Shown here in pieces: positions 1 to 10,719 of a stretch of 64,000 bases of DNA. Each line of letters begins with the position of its first letter. Position 1 is the first letter of the stretch. The notes under the pieces were generated by a model. That model did no database searches. It was given only the letters and a program-made list of their open reading frames with translations, and was not told where the DNA came from. A program made the translations under genes and the position numbers. Source of the DNA: Mytilus galloprovincialis (taxonomy: Eukaryota; Mollusca; Bivalvia; Mytilida; Mytilidae); assembly GCF_965363235.1 (NCBI RefSeq), contig NC_134843.1, positions 63,279,865 through 63,343,864 on the forward strand, in the 5' to 3' direction.

Positions 1-776
1 CTGAATATTTCATCCCTTCAACAACAAAACTATGGAACACTCTTAACTTAAACATAAGAAAATGTGAATCTCTATCATTATTCAAAAAACAAATTAGTAC
101 CCAAAATAGTAAGGTCCCAACGTATTATTATATAGGACATCGTTTTGGTCAAATTCTTCATGCTCGCTTAAGAATGGATTCAAGTTCTTTGAATTCTCAC
201 CTTTTCGTTCGTAATTTAGTAGACTCTCCAAATTGTCGTTGTGGTGATGTAGAAACAAATACTCACTTTCTGTTATCTTGTCCTATATACATTAATTTAA
301 GACATGAACTATTAGATTCTATTTCAGTTCTTCCTGTCCAAGTAAACACAAAAACTTTGCTTTTTGGATCAACGGTACTCTCAGATGAGCAAAATAGTAT
401 TTTATTCAGTTTGGTGCAAAAATATATTATTAAAAGTAAACGTTTTAACCCTTGATGTTAATGCCTCATCGCTCAATAGGAACCCAAGCATTTCACACTG
501 TATAAATTACAATTATTCACTTTTATTTATTATTATTTTTATTTTATTTTTCTCATGATATTTTTTTTTCTTCCTTTTTCACCTTTTTCATATTCATATA
601 TTTATTACAGAGCATGCCAGTATTTATATTTATGTATTGTTCAATAAGTGTATTATGTCTGTAAAGGGAGACAGATTTGTAAAAGCAAATTGCTTGTTTC
701 TGAATCCCTAATATTATTTCATTGTATAATATGTTTAATGTTGATTTATCTGAATAAATATTGTTTAAACTAAGGC
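1..776 (+). mobile_element. 3' end of a non-LTR retrotransposon (LINE), cut by the window edge
   Basis: The open frame 3-455 reads as the C-terminal part of a LINE reverse-transcriptase polyprotein and is followed by an AT-rich 3' untranslated stretch ending near 'CTGAATAAATATTG' at about 750-768. No LTR is seen. The 5' part lies outside the window, so the clade (Jockey/I/CR1-like) cannot be settled. The end of the element is inferred from where the AT-rich tail gives way to a different short repeat at 797. Confidence 0.6.
3..455 (+). CDS. LINE ORF2 C-terminal fragment with Cys-His knuckle
   Basis: The frame is already open at the first bases of the window and runs 150 codons to a TGA, so this is the tail of a longer protein and the ATG at 174 is internal. 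Near the middle are the phrases FIPSTTKLWNTL, GHRFGQILHARLRM and then CRCGDVETNTHFLLSCP. This C-x-C...H-x4-C knuckle, with 'ET.tHfLl.CP.Y...R', is the standard C-terminal motif downstream of the RT domain in many LINE ORF2 proteins (family knowledge). The RT catalytic motifs would lie upstream, outside the window. No stop or shift is visible in the part seen, so the copy could be recent, but whether it is active cannot be judged. Confidence 0.65.
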   Translation, partial: EYFIPSTTKLWNTLNLNIRKCESLSLFKKQISTQNSKVPTYYYIGHRFGQILHARLRMDSSSLNSHLFVRNLVDSPNCRCGDVETNTHFLLSCPIYINLRHELLDSISVLPVQVNTKTLLFGSTVLSDEQNSILFSLVQKYIIKSKRFNP

Positions 777-796
777 TTTACAGCTAATTTCCTAAT

Positions 797-1014
797 GCAT
801 GTAAAGCAAAACCTTGGTTGACTTGATTGCTTAGTTCGTATAATTGTTTATACAAACTTTGTAAATAAGATTGACATCTTTAAACAATATGTATCGGCAT
901 AGTTTAACCTGTATTTATATAATTATTATATTTGAATTAAATTGGGTGTTATCATAATGATTGTACAAAAAAAAAACAAAGCAAGCACGCTAACTAAAGT
1001 CTTGCTTTACATGC
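797..1014. mobile_element. Short element with terminal inverted repeats (MITE-like, 218 bp)
   Basis: The sequence starts with GCATGTAAAGCAA (797-809) and ends with its exact reverse complement TTGCTTTACATGC (1002-1014); similarity continues imperfectly about 10 bases further in. The interior is AT-rich and non-coding. A non-autonomous DNA transposon is the simplest reading; superfamily not recognised. Confidence 0.4.
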
Positions 1015-1059
1015 TTAAAAAAATACGCCGTAATAGATAAAAAAATTAATATATCATAC

Positions 1060-2085
1060 TGTAACAAACCTAGGGTTACTATAAACTGTTTAACCATCAT
1101 TCAGGAGGAGTGGAATCGACGGCAGTGTGAAGAAACAGATTTGTAATAAACATCACAATGATATTTATTTCAACAGTATTTTGACTTCTTCTTTCAATAT
1201 AATAAACATCAAATACACATTCATCATTCAACAGATAAAGCAATAAATCGGGTGGTCAATATAAAAGGTAGTTGACGGTTAAAGAGATTGATTCAGAATG
1301 ACATGTTGTTCTACAGGCTCCTATTTATGTCTTTTGGCACTTACTATGACGTTAGAGTAAACATCTAATCGTCCAATCAAAAGTAACGTTTCTTACGTCT
1401 TTTGGCTTGAAACGTTCAAGAAGACAATCAGATTTCGTTATTATTAAATAAAGAAACATTATTAAGTTGTCCTCACTTTGTCCTTCTTGTCCGAATTATG
1501 TTTAAAAGCAAATAAAACTAAAAGGACATTTCTATATAATGCTATTTTTAAACAGACAGTAAATTCCTTTCTCGATACGGCGTATGAACTTGGGTGTAAT
1601 TTACATAACCTTACGCATTAGATATACTGCTTAAATGAGATCAATGAAAACCCTGTTCTATCATAAATAAACACCATGTTAATGAAAAGGGAGGCACAAA
1701 CATAATAAATACGCAATTTACCTGCATTGGTAAAGTGTTAACTTAAACAAATAAGAAAATGAGATCGCAAAGTGAAAGTACAAAACGGTGTCATGGCAGA
1801 TGTAAACAAGTTGAATCTCACGACGATATTTGTCAAAATAAATCACTATATGACAGGATAATCAAAGTATTACATAGGTAAACATTACCAAGATATACAT
1901 ATAAAACTGGCCCTTATCACTTGCAAAGTACAAATAGTTTAAATCATGAGTATGAAAGTCAATGCATTTATCAGTGTTTGTGCACACCCGAGAAGTTGAC
2001 CACCCGGCAATATTCAAATAAATATATGTCATATACAATAAATAATACGCTAAATAATAACAATAATAAGTCCAGATTTGTCACA
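1060..2085 (-). repeat. LTR copy 1 of the gag-only element
   Basis: About 1026 bp. On the minus strand it begins TGTGACAAATC and ends GTTTGTTACA. It recurs 3420 bases later almost unchanged. Boundaries are set by the purine tract on one side (2086-2100) and, in the next copy, by the primer-binding-like stretch on the other. It contains no convincing gene; a short + strand frame inside it is chance. Confidence 0.75.
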
Positions 2086-3134
2086 ATTTCCCCCACCCAA
2101 GTCTTAAAATACTCCTGTATTTTCTGGAGGTAACAGTATACCAGTACTTTTATTCTTTACTCAGACTCTGGATTCTTTAATCTTTAATGGAATATATTCA
2201 CACTGTTTAATTATATCATCCACACTTCTGTGTCTTCAGAGAATTCATCTTTCTGTCATCTGTAGATAATTTTCACTATTACACTCATAGCAATTTCTGA
2301 TAAGACATCGGACACATTTAAAAAACCATAGAGAAACACTAGAGCCATTCACGAATTTCTTCAGCTTATCTACAAAAACACAGTATCACTTTAACATCAA
2401 ATAATAATTTCTGTTGACGCTGCAACTATAATTATTAACTACCTTGGAAATATCACAATATTCCACCAAATTTTCTAGAAAACCCCCTCTTTTCAACCAA
2501 CTCTGGGGTGATCAGTCCCTATAGGCAAATCTGGGCTACGTTTCTAGAAATATCACATAACAACTGGATGCATTCACAACACTGCACCAATACTTCTTCA
2601 TATACACTATATCTTAACACATGAATAATCTTATTCATAAAAAAATAAAAATAACGAGTGATACACATTGAAACACATAAGCACAATAAATTTTGAATGG
2701 CGTCTTGTCCTCTTCTTTGGTTTTAACTTTACTTCTTGCTAGAATATGAGACACCTTCTCTTGTCACTTTCTACTGTTTCCGTTATATTCGGCGAGTCTA
2801 TCTATGTGAAAGACTTTTCCTGGTTTCTTAGTCACTTCAATATCCGATAATTTACTGGTACTGCACGAATTTAAATAATGAATCTTGTTCTAAAATTTTA
2901 TCAAGGTAATATCACAAATAATCACATTATTTTCATAAAACATATTTTGCCAAAGTTCTCTTATGTTTGTCCATAAACTGAACCATGCATATAAAATCCA
3001 TTATCTGTTATTTTTCTTGACCCCCTATTTTATCTATTCTGCTATTTATAATTGCAGTCTGAATTTCATTTCCAACATCTTTAAAATCATTTAATTAACA
3101 TAAAATACGACTTCTGTAACCGTCAACTCCCGAC
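2086..3134 (-). other. Non-coding internal region of the LTR element, unit 1
   Basis: This stretch lies between the end of gag and the downstream LTR, where pol would normally be. I find no long frame on either strand. It starts (plus-strand left edge) with the polypurine-tract-like run read on the minus strand. The same region, 5506-6554, is repeated in unit 2. Confidence 0.65.
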
Positions 3135-4349
3135 CTATCGAATAAACGGAAGGTTGTCTCCCTGAACCGTTTCCATAGTTGTATTTGGTCTGAAATTTCT
3201 TAAATTCTGTGAATTCGGGGGTTTATTCTCTCTAAATTCATGATCATTAGACATAGAACATTGTCTATAAAAATGATCAGGTGAGTCACAAATGAAGCAG
3301 GTCCGTTGATTCTGTGTATTACTCCCGTTTTGGTAATTGTTGCGGCCAAATTTAAAGTTGGATCGGTTGTTCGTATTCCGAATCTGATTTTCTAACTGAT
3401 CCATTCTACTTAGAAGCATTTGAATGATTCTGTCATTATTTGGCTGTTGGGAAATTAATCTGACATTTTGGTCACCATTATTTTGCCATTCCATATCTAA
3501 TTCATTTTCACTACAATTTTCATAAGAAACTGAGCGGACACTAGTTTTCTTTTGACTTGACTCCCCTAAAAGAGCCTCATATCTTTTAATTATATCCACA
3601 GCGTCAGCGACCGTTTTACATTCTCGATCTACACATCGACATTTCATTTCTATAGGAATCGACTTGTATAACTGATTGAGCGCTAACACTTCTTGTGCCA
3701 ATGAATCTAAATTACAATAAGCTTTTTGTACCATCTGGCGGAGGTCATCACCGAGAGCAGCAACTGTTTCACCAGAATTTCTTGTTCTCATTTCAAAACG
3801 ATATAACCATCTGTTTTGTTGACGGGCACTTCCGAATCTTTCTTCTAAGTGTCGGACAAGAATACTGTAAGGTCGGCGTTCATGTATAGGAAGGCTCATA
3901 TAAAAAGTTCTCGCAGGGCCCTTTAAACTTGCAGCAAGTGTCAATACTCGATCTTCCGTACTCCATCTGCCAAGTTCTGCACAATCTTGAAAATGCGAAA
4001 AATATTCTTCCCAGTCATCTGATCCACTATAAGCATCTGGACGAATTGTAGCAGGATGTCCAGCAATCGGCAACTGTTCACGGCAAAATCGTGGTGCATT
4101 TCCCCATTTTCGTTCTTGACTGTTATTATTTTCAAAATACGAAACACCCGGATTAACTTCAAAATTTCGTTCCGTCTCGACTGTATTTCTCTGTCTAACC
4201 ATATCGTCTCGTACGTTGTCATTAAATTCACTTTCCATATCACCTTGACCTTGTTTTATTGTATTTAATGCAGAGTCTTCATTATTTTTCTCAACTGTTT
4301 CACGTTTATCCATATTAAACTCGATTTCTGAATCAGATTCGTCAGACAT
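3135..4349 (-). CDS. Retrotransposon Gag-like protein, unit 1 (404 aa)
   Basis: Open over its whole length. An acidic N-terminal part is followed by a Gag core (about residues 95-265, starting near RPDAYSGSDDWEEYFSHF and including LKGPARTFYMSLP) typical of Ty3/Gypsy-type Gag, and by a CCHC knuckle CFICDSPDHFYRQC (about residues 348-361) of the nucleic-acid-binding type. The role in the family is to form the particle that packages element RNA. No pol frame follows. Short frames on the opposite strand here are shadows. It is one of two near-identical copies in the window and looks whole as a gag, though the element lacks its other genes. Confidence 0.85.
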   Translation of the reverse strand: MSDESDSEIEFNMDKRETVEKNNEDSALNTIKQGQGDMESEFNDNVRDDMVRQRNTVETERNFEVNPGVSYFENNNSQERKWGNAPRFCREQLPIAGHPATIRPDAYSGSDDWEEYFSHFQDCAELGRWSTEDRVLTLAASLKGPARTFYMSLPIHERRPYSILVRHLEERFGSARQQNRWLYRFEMRTRNSGETVAALGDDLRQMVQKAYCNLDSLAQEVLALNQLYKSIPIEMKCRCVDRECKTVADAVDIIKRYEALLGESSQKKTSVRSVSYENCSENELDMEWQNNGDQNVRLISQQPNNDRIIQMLLSRMDQLENQIRNTNNRSNFKFGRNNYQNGSNTQNQRTCFICDSPDHFYRQCSMSNDHEFRENKPPNSQNLRNFRPNTTMETVQGDNLPFIR

Positions 4350-4479
4350 TGAAAATTATTACCAGTTCACTAAAATCGTTGAAAATTTAATATTCTAATC
4401 AAACTTAAAAATCACAGGCGAGGTATTCGATCACTGGATGACAATTATTTTTTTTGTCATCCCACTTCTGACACCAAAC

Positions 4480-5505
4480 TGTAACAAACCTAGGGTTACT
4501 ATAAACTGTTTAACCATCATTCAGGAGGAGTGGAATCGACGGCAGTGTGAAGAAACAGATTTGTAATAAACATAACAATGATATTTATTTCAACAGTATT
4601 TTGACTTCTTCTTTCAATATAATAAACATCAAATACACATTCATCATTCAACAGATAAAGCAATAAATCGGGTGGTCAATATAAAAGGTAGTTGACGGTT
4701 CAAGAGATTGATTCAGAATGACATGTTGTTCTACAGGCTCCTATTTATGTCTTTTGGCACTTACTATGACGTTAGAGTAAACATCTAATCGTCCAATCAA
4801 AAGTAACGTTTCTTACGTCTTTTGGCTTGAAACGTTCAAGAAGACAATCAGATTTCGTTATTATTAAATAAAGAAACATTATTAAGTTGTCCTCACTTTG
4901 TCCTTCTTGTCCGAATTATGTTTAAAAGCAAATAAAACTAAAAGGACATTTCTATATAATGCTATTTTTAAACAGACAGTAAATTCCTTTCTCGATACGG
5001 CGTATGAACTTGGGTGTAATTTACATAACCTTACGCATTAGATATACTGCTTAAATGAGATCAATGAAAACCCTGTTCTATCATAAATAAACACCATGTT
5101 AATGAAAAGGGAGGCACAAACATAATAAATACGCAATTTACCTGCATTGGTAAAGTGTTAACTTAAACAAATAAGAAAATGAGATCGCAAAGTGAAAGTA
5201 CAAAACGGTGTCATGGCAGATGTAAACAAGTTGAATCTCACGACGATATTTGTCAAAATAAATCACTATATGACAGGATAATCAAAGTATTACATAGGTA
5301 AACATTACCAAGATATACATATAAAACTGGCCCTTATCACTTGCAAAGTACAAATAGTTTAAATCATGAGTATGAAAGTCAATGCATTTATCAGTGTTTG
5401 TGCACACCCGAGAAGTTGACCACCCGGCAATATTCAAATAAATATATGTCATATACAATAAATAATACGCTAAATAATAACAATAATAAGTCCAGATTTG
5501 TCACA
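4480..5505 (-). repeat. LTR copy 2 of the gag-only element, shared by both units
   Basis: Same boundaries and nearly the same sequence as 1060-2085. It lies between two internal regions, so it serves as 5' LTR of unit 1 and 3' LTR of unit 2 (minus-strand sense). The primer-binding-like stretch of unit 1 ends just left of it, at about 4457-4476. Confidence 0.75.
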
Positions 5506-6554
5506 ATTTCCCCCACCCAAGTCTTAAAATACTCCTGTATTTTCTGGAGGTTACAGTATACCAGTACTTTTATTCTTTACTCAGACTCTGGATTCTTTAA
5601 TCTTTAATGGAATATATTCACACTGTTTAATTATATCATCCACACTTCTGTGTCTTCAGAGAATTCATCTTTCTGTCATCTGTAGATAATTTTCACTATT
5701 ACACTCATAGCAATTTCTGATAAGACATCGGACACATTTAAAAAACCATAGAGAAACACTAGAGCCATTCACGAATTTCTTCAGCTTATCTACAAAAACA
5801 CAGTATCACTTTAACATCAAATAATAATTTCTGTTGACGCTGCAACTATAATTATTAACTACCTTGGAAATATCACAATATTCCACCAAATTTTCTAGAA
5901 AACCCCCTCTTTTCAACCAACTCTGGGGTGATCAGTCCCTATAGGCAAATCTGGGCTACGTTTCTAGAAATATCACATAACAACTGGATGCATTCACAAC
6001 ACTGCACCAATACTTCTTCATATACACTATATCTCAACACATGAATAATCTTATTCATAAAAAAATAAAAATAACGAGTGATACACATTGAAACACATAA
6101 GCACAATAAATTTTGAATGGCGTCTTGTCCTCTTCTTTGGTTTTAACTTTACTTCTTGCTAGAATATGAGACACCTTCTCTTGTCACTTTCTACTGTTTC
6201 CGTTATATTCGGCGAGTCTATCTATGTGAAAGACTTTTCCTGGTTTCTTAGTCACTTCAATATCCGATAATTTACTGGTACTGCACGAATTTAAATAATG
6301 AATCTTGTTCTAAAATTTTATCAAGGTAATATCACAAATAATCACATTATTTTCATAAAACATATTTTGCCAAAGTTCTCTTATGTTTGTCCATAAACTG
6401 AACCATGCATATAAAATCCATTATCTGTTATTTTTCTTGACCCCCTATTTTATCTATTCTGCTATTTATAATTGCAGTCTGAATTTCATTTCCAACATCT
6501 TTAAAATCATTTAATTAACATAAAATACGACTTCTGTAACCGTCAACTCCCGAC

Positions 6555-7769
6555 CTATCGAATAAACGGAAGGTTGTCTCCCTGAACCGTTTCCATAGTT
6601 GTATTTGGTCTGAAATTTCTTAAATTCTGTGAATTCGGGGGTTTATTCTCTCTAAATTCATGATCATTAGACATAGAACATTGTCTATAAAAATGATCAG
6701 GTGAGTCACAAATGAAGCAGGTCCGTTGATTCTGTGTATTACTCCCGTTTTGGTAATTGTTGCGGCCAAATTTAAAGTTGGATCGGTTGTTCGTATTCCG
6801 AATCTGATTTTCTAACTGATCCATTCTACTTAGAAGCATTTGAATGATTCTGTCATTATTTGGCTGTTGGGAAATTAATCTGACATTTTGGTCACCATTA
6901 TTTTGCCATTCCATATCTAATTCATTTTCACTACAATTTTCATAAGAAACTGAGCGGACACTAGTTTTCTTTTGACTTGACTCCCCTAAAAGAGCCTCAT
7001 ATCTTTTAATTATATCCACAGCGTCAGCGACCGTTTTACATTCTCGATCTACACATCGACATTTCATTTCTATAGGAATCGACTTGTATAACTGATTGAG
7101 CGCTAACACTTCTTGTGCCAATGAATCTAAATTACAATAAGCTTTTTGTACCATCTGGCGGAGGTCATCACCGAGAGCAGCAACTGTTTCACCAGAATTT
7201 CTTGTTCTCATTTCAAAACGAGATAACCATCTGTTTTGTTGACGGGCACTTCCGAATCTTTCTTCTAAGTGTCGGACAAGAATACTGTAAGGTCGGCGTT
7301 CATGTATAGGAAGGCTCATATAAAAAGTTCTCGCAGGGCCCTTTAAACTTGCAGCAAGTGTCAATACTCGATCTTCCGTACTCCATCTGCCAAGTTCTGC
7401 ACAATCTTGAAAATGCGAAAAATATTCTTCCCAGTCATCTGATCCACTATAAGCATCTGGACGAATTGTAGCAGGATGTCCAGCAATCGGCAACTGTTCA
7501 CGGCAAAATCGTGGTGCATTTCCCCATTTTCGTTCTTGACTGTTATTATTTTCAAAATACGAAACACCCGGATTAACTTCAAAATTTCGTTCCGTCTCGA
7601 CTGTATTTCTCTGTCTAACCATATCGTCTCGTACGTTGTCATTAAATTCACTTTCCATATCACCTTGACCTTGTTTTACTGTATTTAATGCAGAGTCTTC
7701 ATTATTTTTCTCAACTGTTTCACGTTTATCCATATTAAACTCGATTTCTGAATCAGATTCGTCAGACAT
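6555..7769 (-). CDS. Retrotransposon Gag-like protein, unit 2 (404 aa)
   Basis: Second copy of the Gag frame, almost identical to that at 3135-4349 and also open throughout, with the same Gag core and CCHC knuckle. The near identity of the copies, coding and non-coding alike, points to a recent array. No pol frame follows. Confidence 0.85.
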   Translation of the reverse strand: MSDESDSEIEFNMDKRETVEKNNEDSALNTVKQGQGDMESEFNDNVRDDMVRQRNTVETERNFEVNPGVSYFENNNSQERKWGNAPRFCREQLPIAGHPATIRPDAYSGSDDWEEYFSHFQDCAELGRWSTEDRVLTLAASLKGPARTFYMSLPIHERRPYSILVRHLEERFGSARQQNRWLSRFEMRTRNSGETVAALGDDLRQMVQKAYCNLDSLAQEVLALNQLYKSIPIEMKCRCVDRECKTVADAVDIIKRYEALLGESSQKKTSVRSVSYENCSENELDMEWQNNGDQNVRLISQQPNNDRIIQMLLSRMDQLENQIRNTNNRSNFKFGRNNYQNGSNTQNQRTCFICDSPDHFYRQCSMSNDHEFRENKPPNSQNLRNFRPNTTMETVQGDNLPFIR

Positions 7770-7899
7770 TGAAAATTATTACCAGTTCACTAAAATCGTT
7801 GAAAATTTAATATTCTAATCAAACTTAAAAATCACAGGCGAGGTATTCGATCACTGGATGACAATTATTTTTTTTGTCATCCCACTTCTGACACCAAAC

Positions 7900-8507
7900 T
7901 GTAACAAACCTAGGGTTACTATAAACTGTTTAACCATCATTCAGGAGGAGTGGAATCGACGGCAGTGTGAAGAAACAGATTTGTAATAAACATAACAATG
8001 ATATTTATTTCAACAGTATTTTGACTTCTTCTTTCAATATAATAAACATCAAATACACATTCATCATTCAACAGATAAAGCAATAAATCGGGTGGTCAAT
8101 ATAAAAGGTAGTTGACGGTTCAAGAGATTGATTCAGAATGACATGTTGTTCTACAGGCTCCTATTTATGTCTTTTGGCACTTACTATGACGTTAGAGTAA
8201 ACATCTAATCGTCCAATCAAAAGTAACGTTTCTTACGTCTTTTGGCTTGAAACGTTCAAGAAGACAATCAGATTTCGTTATTATTAAATAAAGAAACATT
8301 ATTAAGTTGTCCTCACTTTGTCCTTCTTGTCCGAATTATGTTTAAAAGCAAATAAAACTAAAAGGACATTTCTATATAATGCTATTTTTAAACAGACAGT
8401 AAATTCCTTTCTCGATACGGCGTATGAACTTGGGTGTAATTTACATAACCTTACGCATTAGATATACTGCTTAAATGAGATCAATGAAACCCTGTTCTAT
8501 CATAAAT
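7900..8507 (-). repeat. Partial LTR (copy 3), ending the array
   Basis: Matches the first ~600 positions (plus-strand order) of the LTR and then stops at a short A-run. The array therefore lacks its outer LTR boundary on this side and no target-site duplication can be read. Confidence 0.75.
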
Positions 8508-8682
8508 AAAAAAAAAGTCGTCTGTTTATTTATCATTCTACATCAAAAATGTCTGGCATATACAGTGAAAATGATATTTAAGGATCCGCACTTTACATAC
8601 ACTGTGCATGAGGTTGTTAAATTTGATATCTGCCTTTGTGTGCTTCTTTGTTAAATATTTGATTGTTTTTATTATGGCCCCG

Positions 8683-9150
8683 CAACGAAGTTGTCGGTGC
8701 CATATAGTTTTACCCTTGTCCGATATTCCGAAATTCCATAATTCCGTAATTCCGTCATTCCATCATTCCGCAACAAACGGTCTAATTTGGACGAAATTAC
8801 AGGCTTTGGACTTTGAGAAATTTTTGAAAATCACAATTATACGGACTTTTTTTCTAAATACCTTCAGATATTGGGCTGATTTTTGGTATGTGAGTTAACC
8901 ATGATGAGTTACAGGTCAAGTTTAAGTTTCGTTCCGCTCCGCTATTTTTTGCTGAAATTACGGGCTTTGGACTTTGATTATTGAAAATCACAGTTATACA
9001 GATTTTTTTCTATACGCCTCCAGATTTTGAGCTGATTTTTGATATGTGAGACTACCATCATGTTTGTGTCCACATGTGTTTAAAGTGAAATTGCAGATTT
9101 TTCAACTTTTTGGGACGGAGCCATTCGTGTCGCTTTGACACATCTAGTTG
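8683..9150 (+). repeat. Interspersed repeat with an internal imperfect duplication
   Basis: It begins with a CCCCGCAACGAAGTTGTCGG segment and a small 'ATTCC' minisatellite (about 8727-8770). A block of about 110 bases at 8793 (GAAATTACAGGCTTTGGACT) recurs at 8954 with moderate divergence. It ends GACGGAGCCATTCGTGTC. Non-coding; the short frame here is not credible. 8508-8682 holds nothing I recognise. Confidence 0.45.
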
Positions 9151-9324
9151 TTATTAAGATACTTGAGGCACTTGCACAGCCTGTCATTATTGTTTATGAT
9201 ATTATCGCATTCTTGTCTTTTCTTTTTGCTTATGTGCTTTGTCTATATGCCTTTTGGTGTTACTTCGAAAACGTGTTTGTTGCTTGTCTTTCATGTTTTG
9301 CATTATGCTTTGTCTATATAAAAT

Positions 9325-10200
9325 TGAGAATGGAAATGGGGAATGTGTCAAAGAGACAACAACCCGACCATATAACAGACAACAGCAGAAGGCCACCAAT
9401 ATGTCTTCAATGCAGCGAGAAATTCCCGCACCTTTATAAATATATATACTTGTTCAGTGATAATGAACGCCATACTAAACTCCAAATTATACACAAGAAA
9501 CTAAAGTTAAAATAATACAAGACTAACAGAGTCCAGACGCTCCTGACTTGGGACAGGCGCAAAAATGCGACGAGGTTAAACATGTTTATGATATCTCAAC
9601 CCTCCCCCTATACCTCTAGCCAATGTAGAAAATTAAACGCATAACAATACGCACATTAAAATCCAGTTCAAGAGAAGTCCGAGTCTGATGTCAGAAGATG
9701 TAACAAAAGAAACTAAACAAAATGACAATAATACATAAATAACAACAGACTACTAGCAGTTAACTGACATGCCAGCTCCAGACTTCAATTACACTGTTTG
9801 AAAGATTATGTCTTCATCATACGAATATCAGGCACAATCCCTCCCATTAGGGGTTTAATATCATACCATCATAACACATATGAGAAGAACACAACCTGTG
9901 TCATGCCAACAAATGGTTTTTAAGTAAACGTGCAAAGCCCCTATAAGTGAATCAATATTAAAGCCAAAATATGCAATATTTAATAACCGGACAACAGTAT
10001 CGTAACTATATCCCTTCTTAATAAGTCTATTTAAAGGGTTTGTTAGCTTCTGAGGTGAATACTGACATTTTGTGCTTTATAAAGAATATAACCATAGAAG
10101 ATTGGATGTGAAATACCTGAACGTATAAGACGTCTGCATGTAAAGTTATATTTACGAATGATGTCTTGTATATGCCTTTTTAAGTTTCTTTGTTACAAAT
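9325..10200 (+). repeat. Interspersed repeat ('GAGAATGGAAATGGGGAATG' family)
   Basis: A second, shorter copy of its first ~120 bases is at 17553-17680, and the module 'CTATATCCCTTCTT...AAGGGTTTG' at about 10005-10045 recurs inverted at about 31960-32000 and 32600-32640. Non-coding; overlapping short frames are not credible. I recognise it only as a dispersed repeat, without a class. Confidence 0.5.
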
Positions 10201-10434
10201 ATATATATCTGTACTTTTACATCCCGTCATTGTGTTGTTGTACTATGGTAAAGCTGTGTATGCTTGTCTTTAATTTTCTGTAATATGTTTGGTCTATATG
10301 CCATTTTGTGCTACTTTGTTTATATTTGTATCTTGTTTTAGTGACTAAAATTATAATACAATATTGACTGCTGTAATTTTGTAATTTTTACCTATTATGT
10401 ATGTTTATTTTGTTCACGCATCGGTGTCAATACT

Positions 10435-10640
10435 AGTATAATGGAATTCGATGCAACTCTCATACAAGTGAGAGGTTTAGCTAGCAATCAAACCAGGTTC
10501 AATCCACTATTTTCTACTTAAAAAATGCCTGCACCAAGTCGGGAATACGACAGTTTTTATCCATTCGTTTGATGTATTTCTGCTTTTTAATTTTTGTTTG
10601 ATTTGTCATTTATTTATGGACTTTCCGTTTTGAATTTTCC
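10435..10640 (+). repeat. Dispersed repeat fragment ('CATACAAGTGAGAGGTTTAG')
   Basis: The core, with CATACAAGTGAGAGGTTTAGCTAGC-type sequence, recurs at about 54655-54790 (+), and in decayed, inverted form at about 26080-26130 and near 51165-51215. The 54.6 kb copy opens a 93-codon frame that is not a gene. Class unknown. Confidence 0.4.
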
Positions 10641-10719
10641 TAGTGATTTTCCATTTCCCGCAATTTTTGTTTTATATTTATAAATTTCCTGTTTTCAAAA
10701 CTTTGAATTTTTCAAAAAA

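Larger units (their letters stand above)
1060..8507 (-). mobile_element. Tandem array of a gag-only LTR retrotransposon (LTR-int-LTR-int-partial LTR)
   Basis: A 3420-base unit repeats head to tail: 1060-4479, 4480-7899, then a partial third copy 7900-8507 that stops inside the LTR. Units differ at only a few positions, so the array looks young. The element is on the minus strand: LTR of about 1026 bp bounded by TGTGACA and TGTTACA, a primer-binding-like stretch TGGTGTCAGAAGTGGGAT next to the LTR end, one gag-like frame, about 1 kb of non-coding DNA, then a purine tract GGGTGGGGGAAAT before the next LTR. No protease, RT, RNase H or integrase frame is present, so it would depend on a partner element. 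Family by Gag character: Ty3/Gypsy-like (inference). Such arrays usually arise by recombination between LTRs. Confidence 0.85.

Noticed and set aside
1921-2133. 70-codon frame within the LTR (and 5341-5607)
   Set aside because: Runs across the LTR end into internal DNA and has no similarity to any known domain.
3695-4268. Plus and minus frames of 64-100 codons inside the gag region (and their repeats at 7115-7688)
   Set aside because: Overlapping shadows of the gag frame; duplicated only because the whole unit is.
8608-9515. Frames of 65-126 codons around 8.6-9.5 kb
   Set aside because: They cross the borders of two dispersed repeats, and the hydrophobic stretches are what AT-rich DNA gives by chance.
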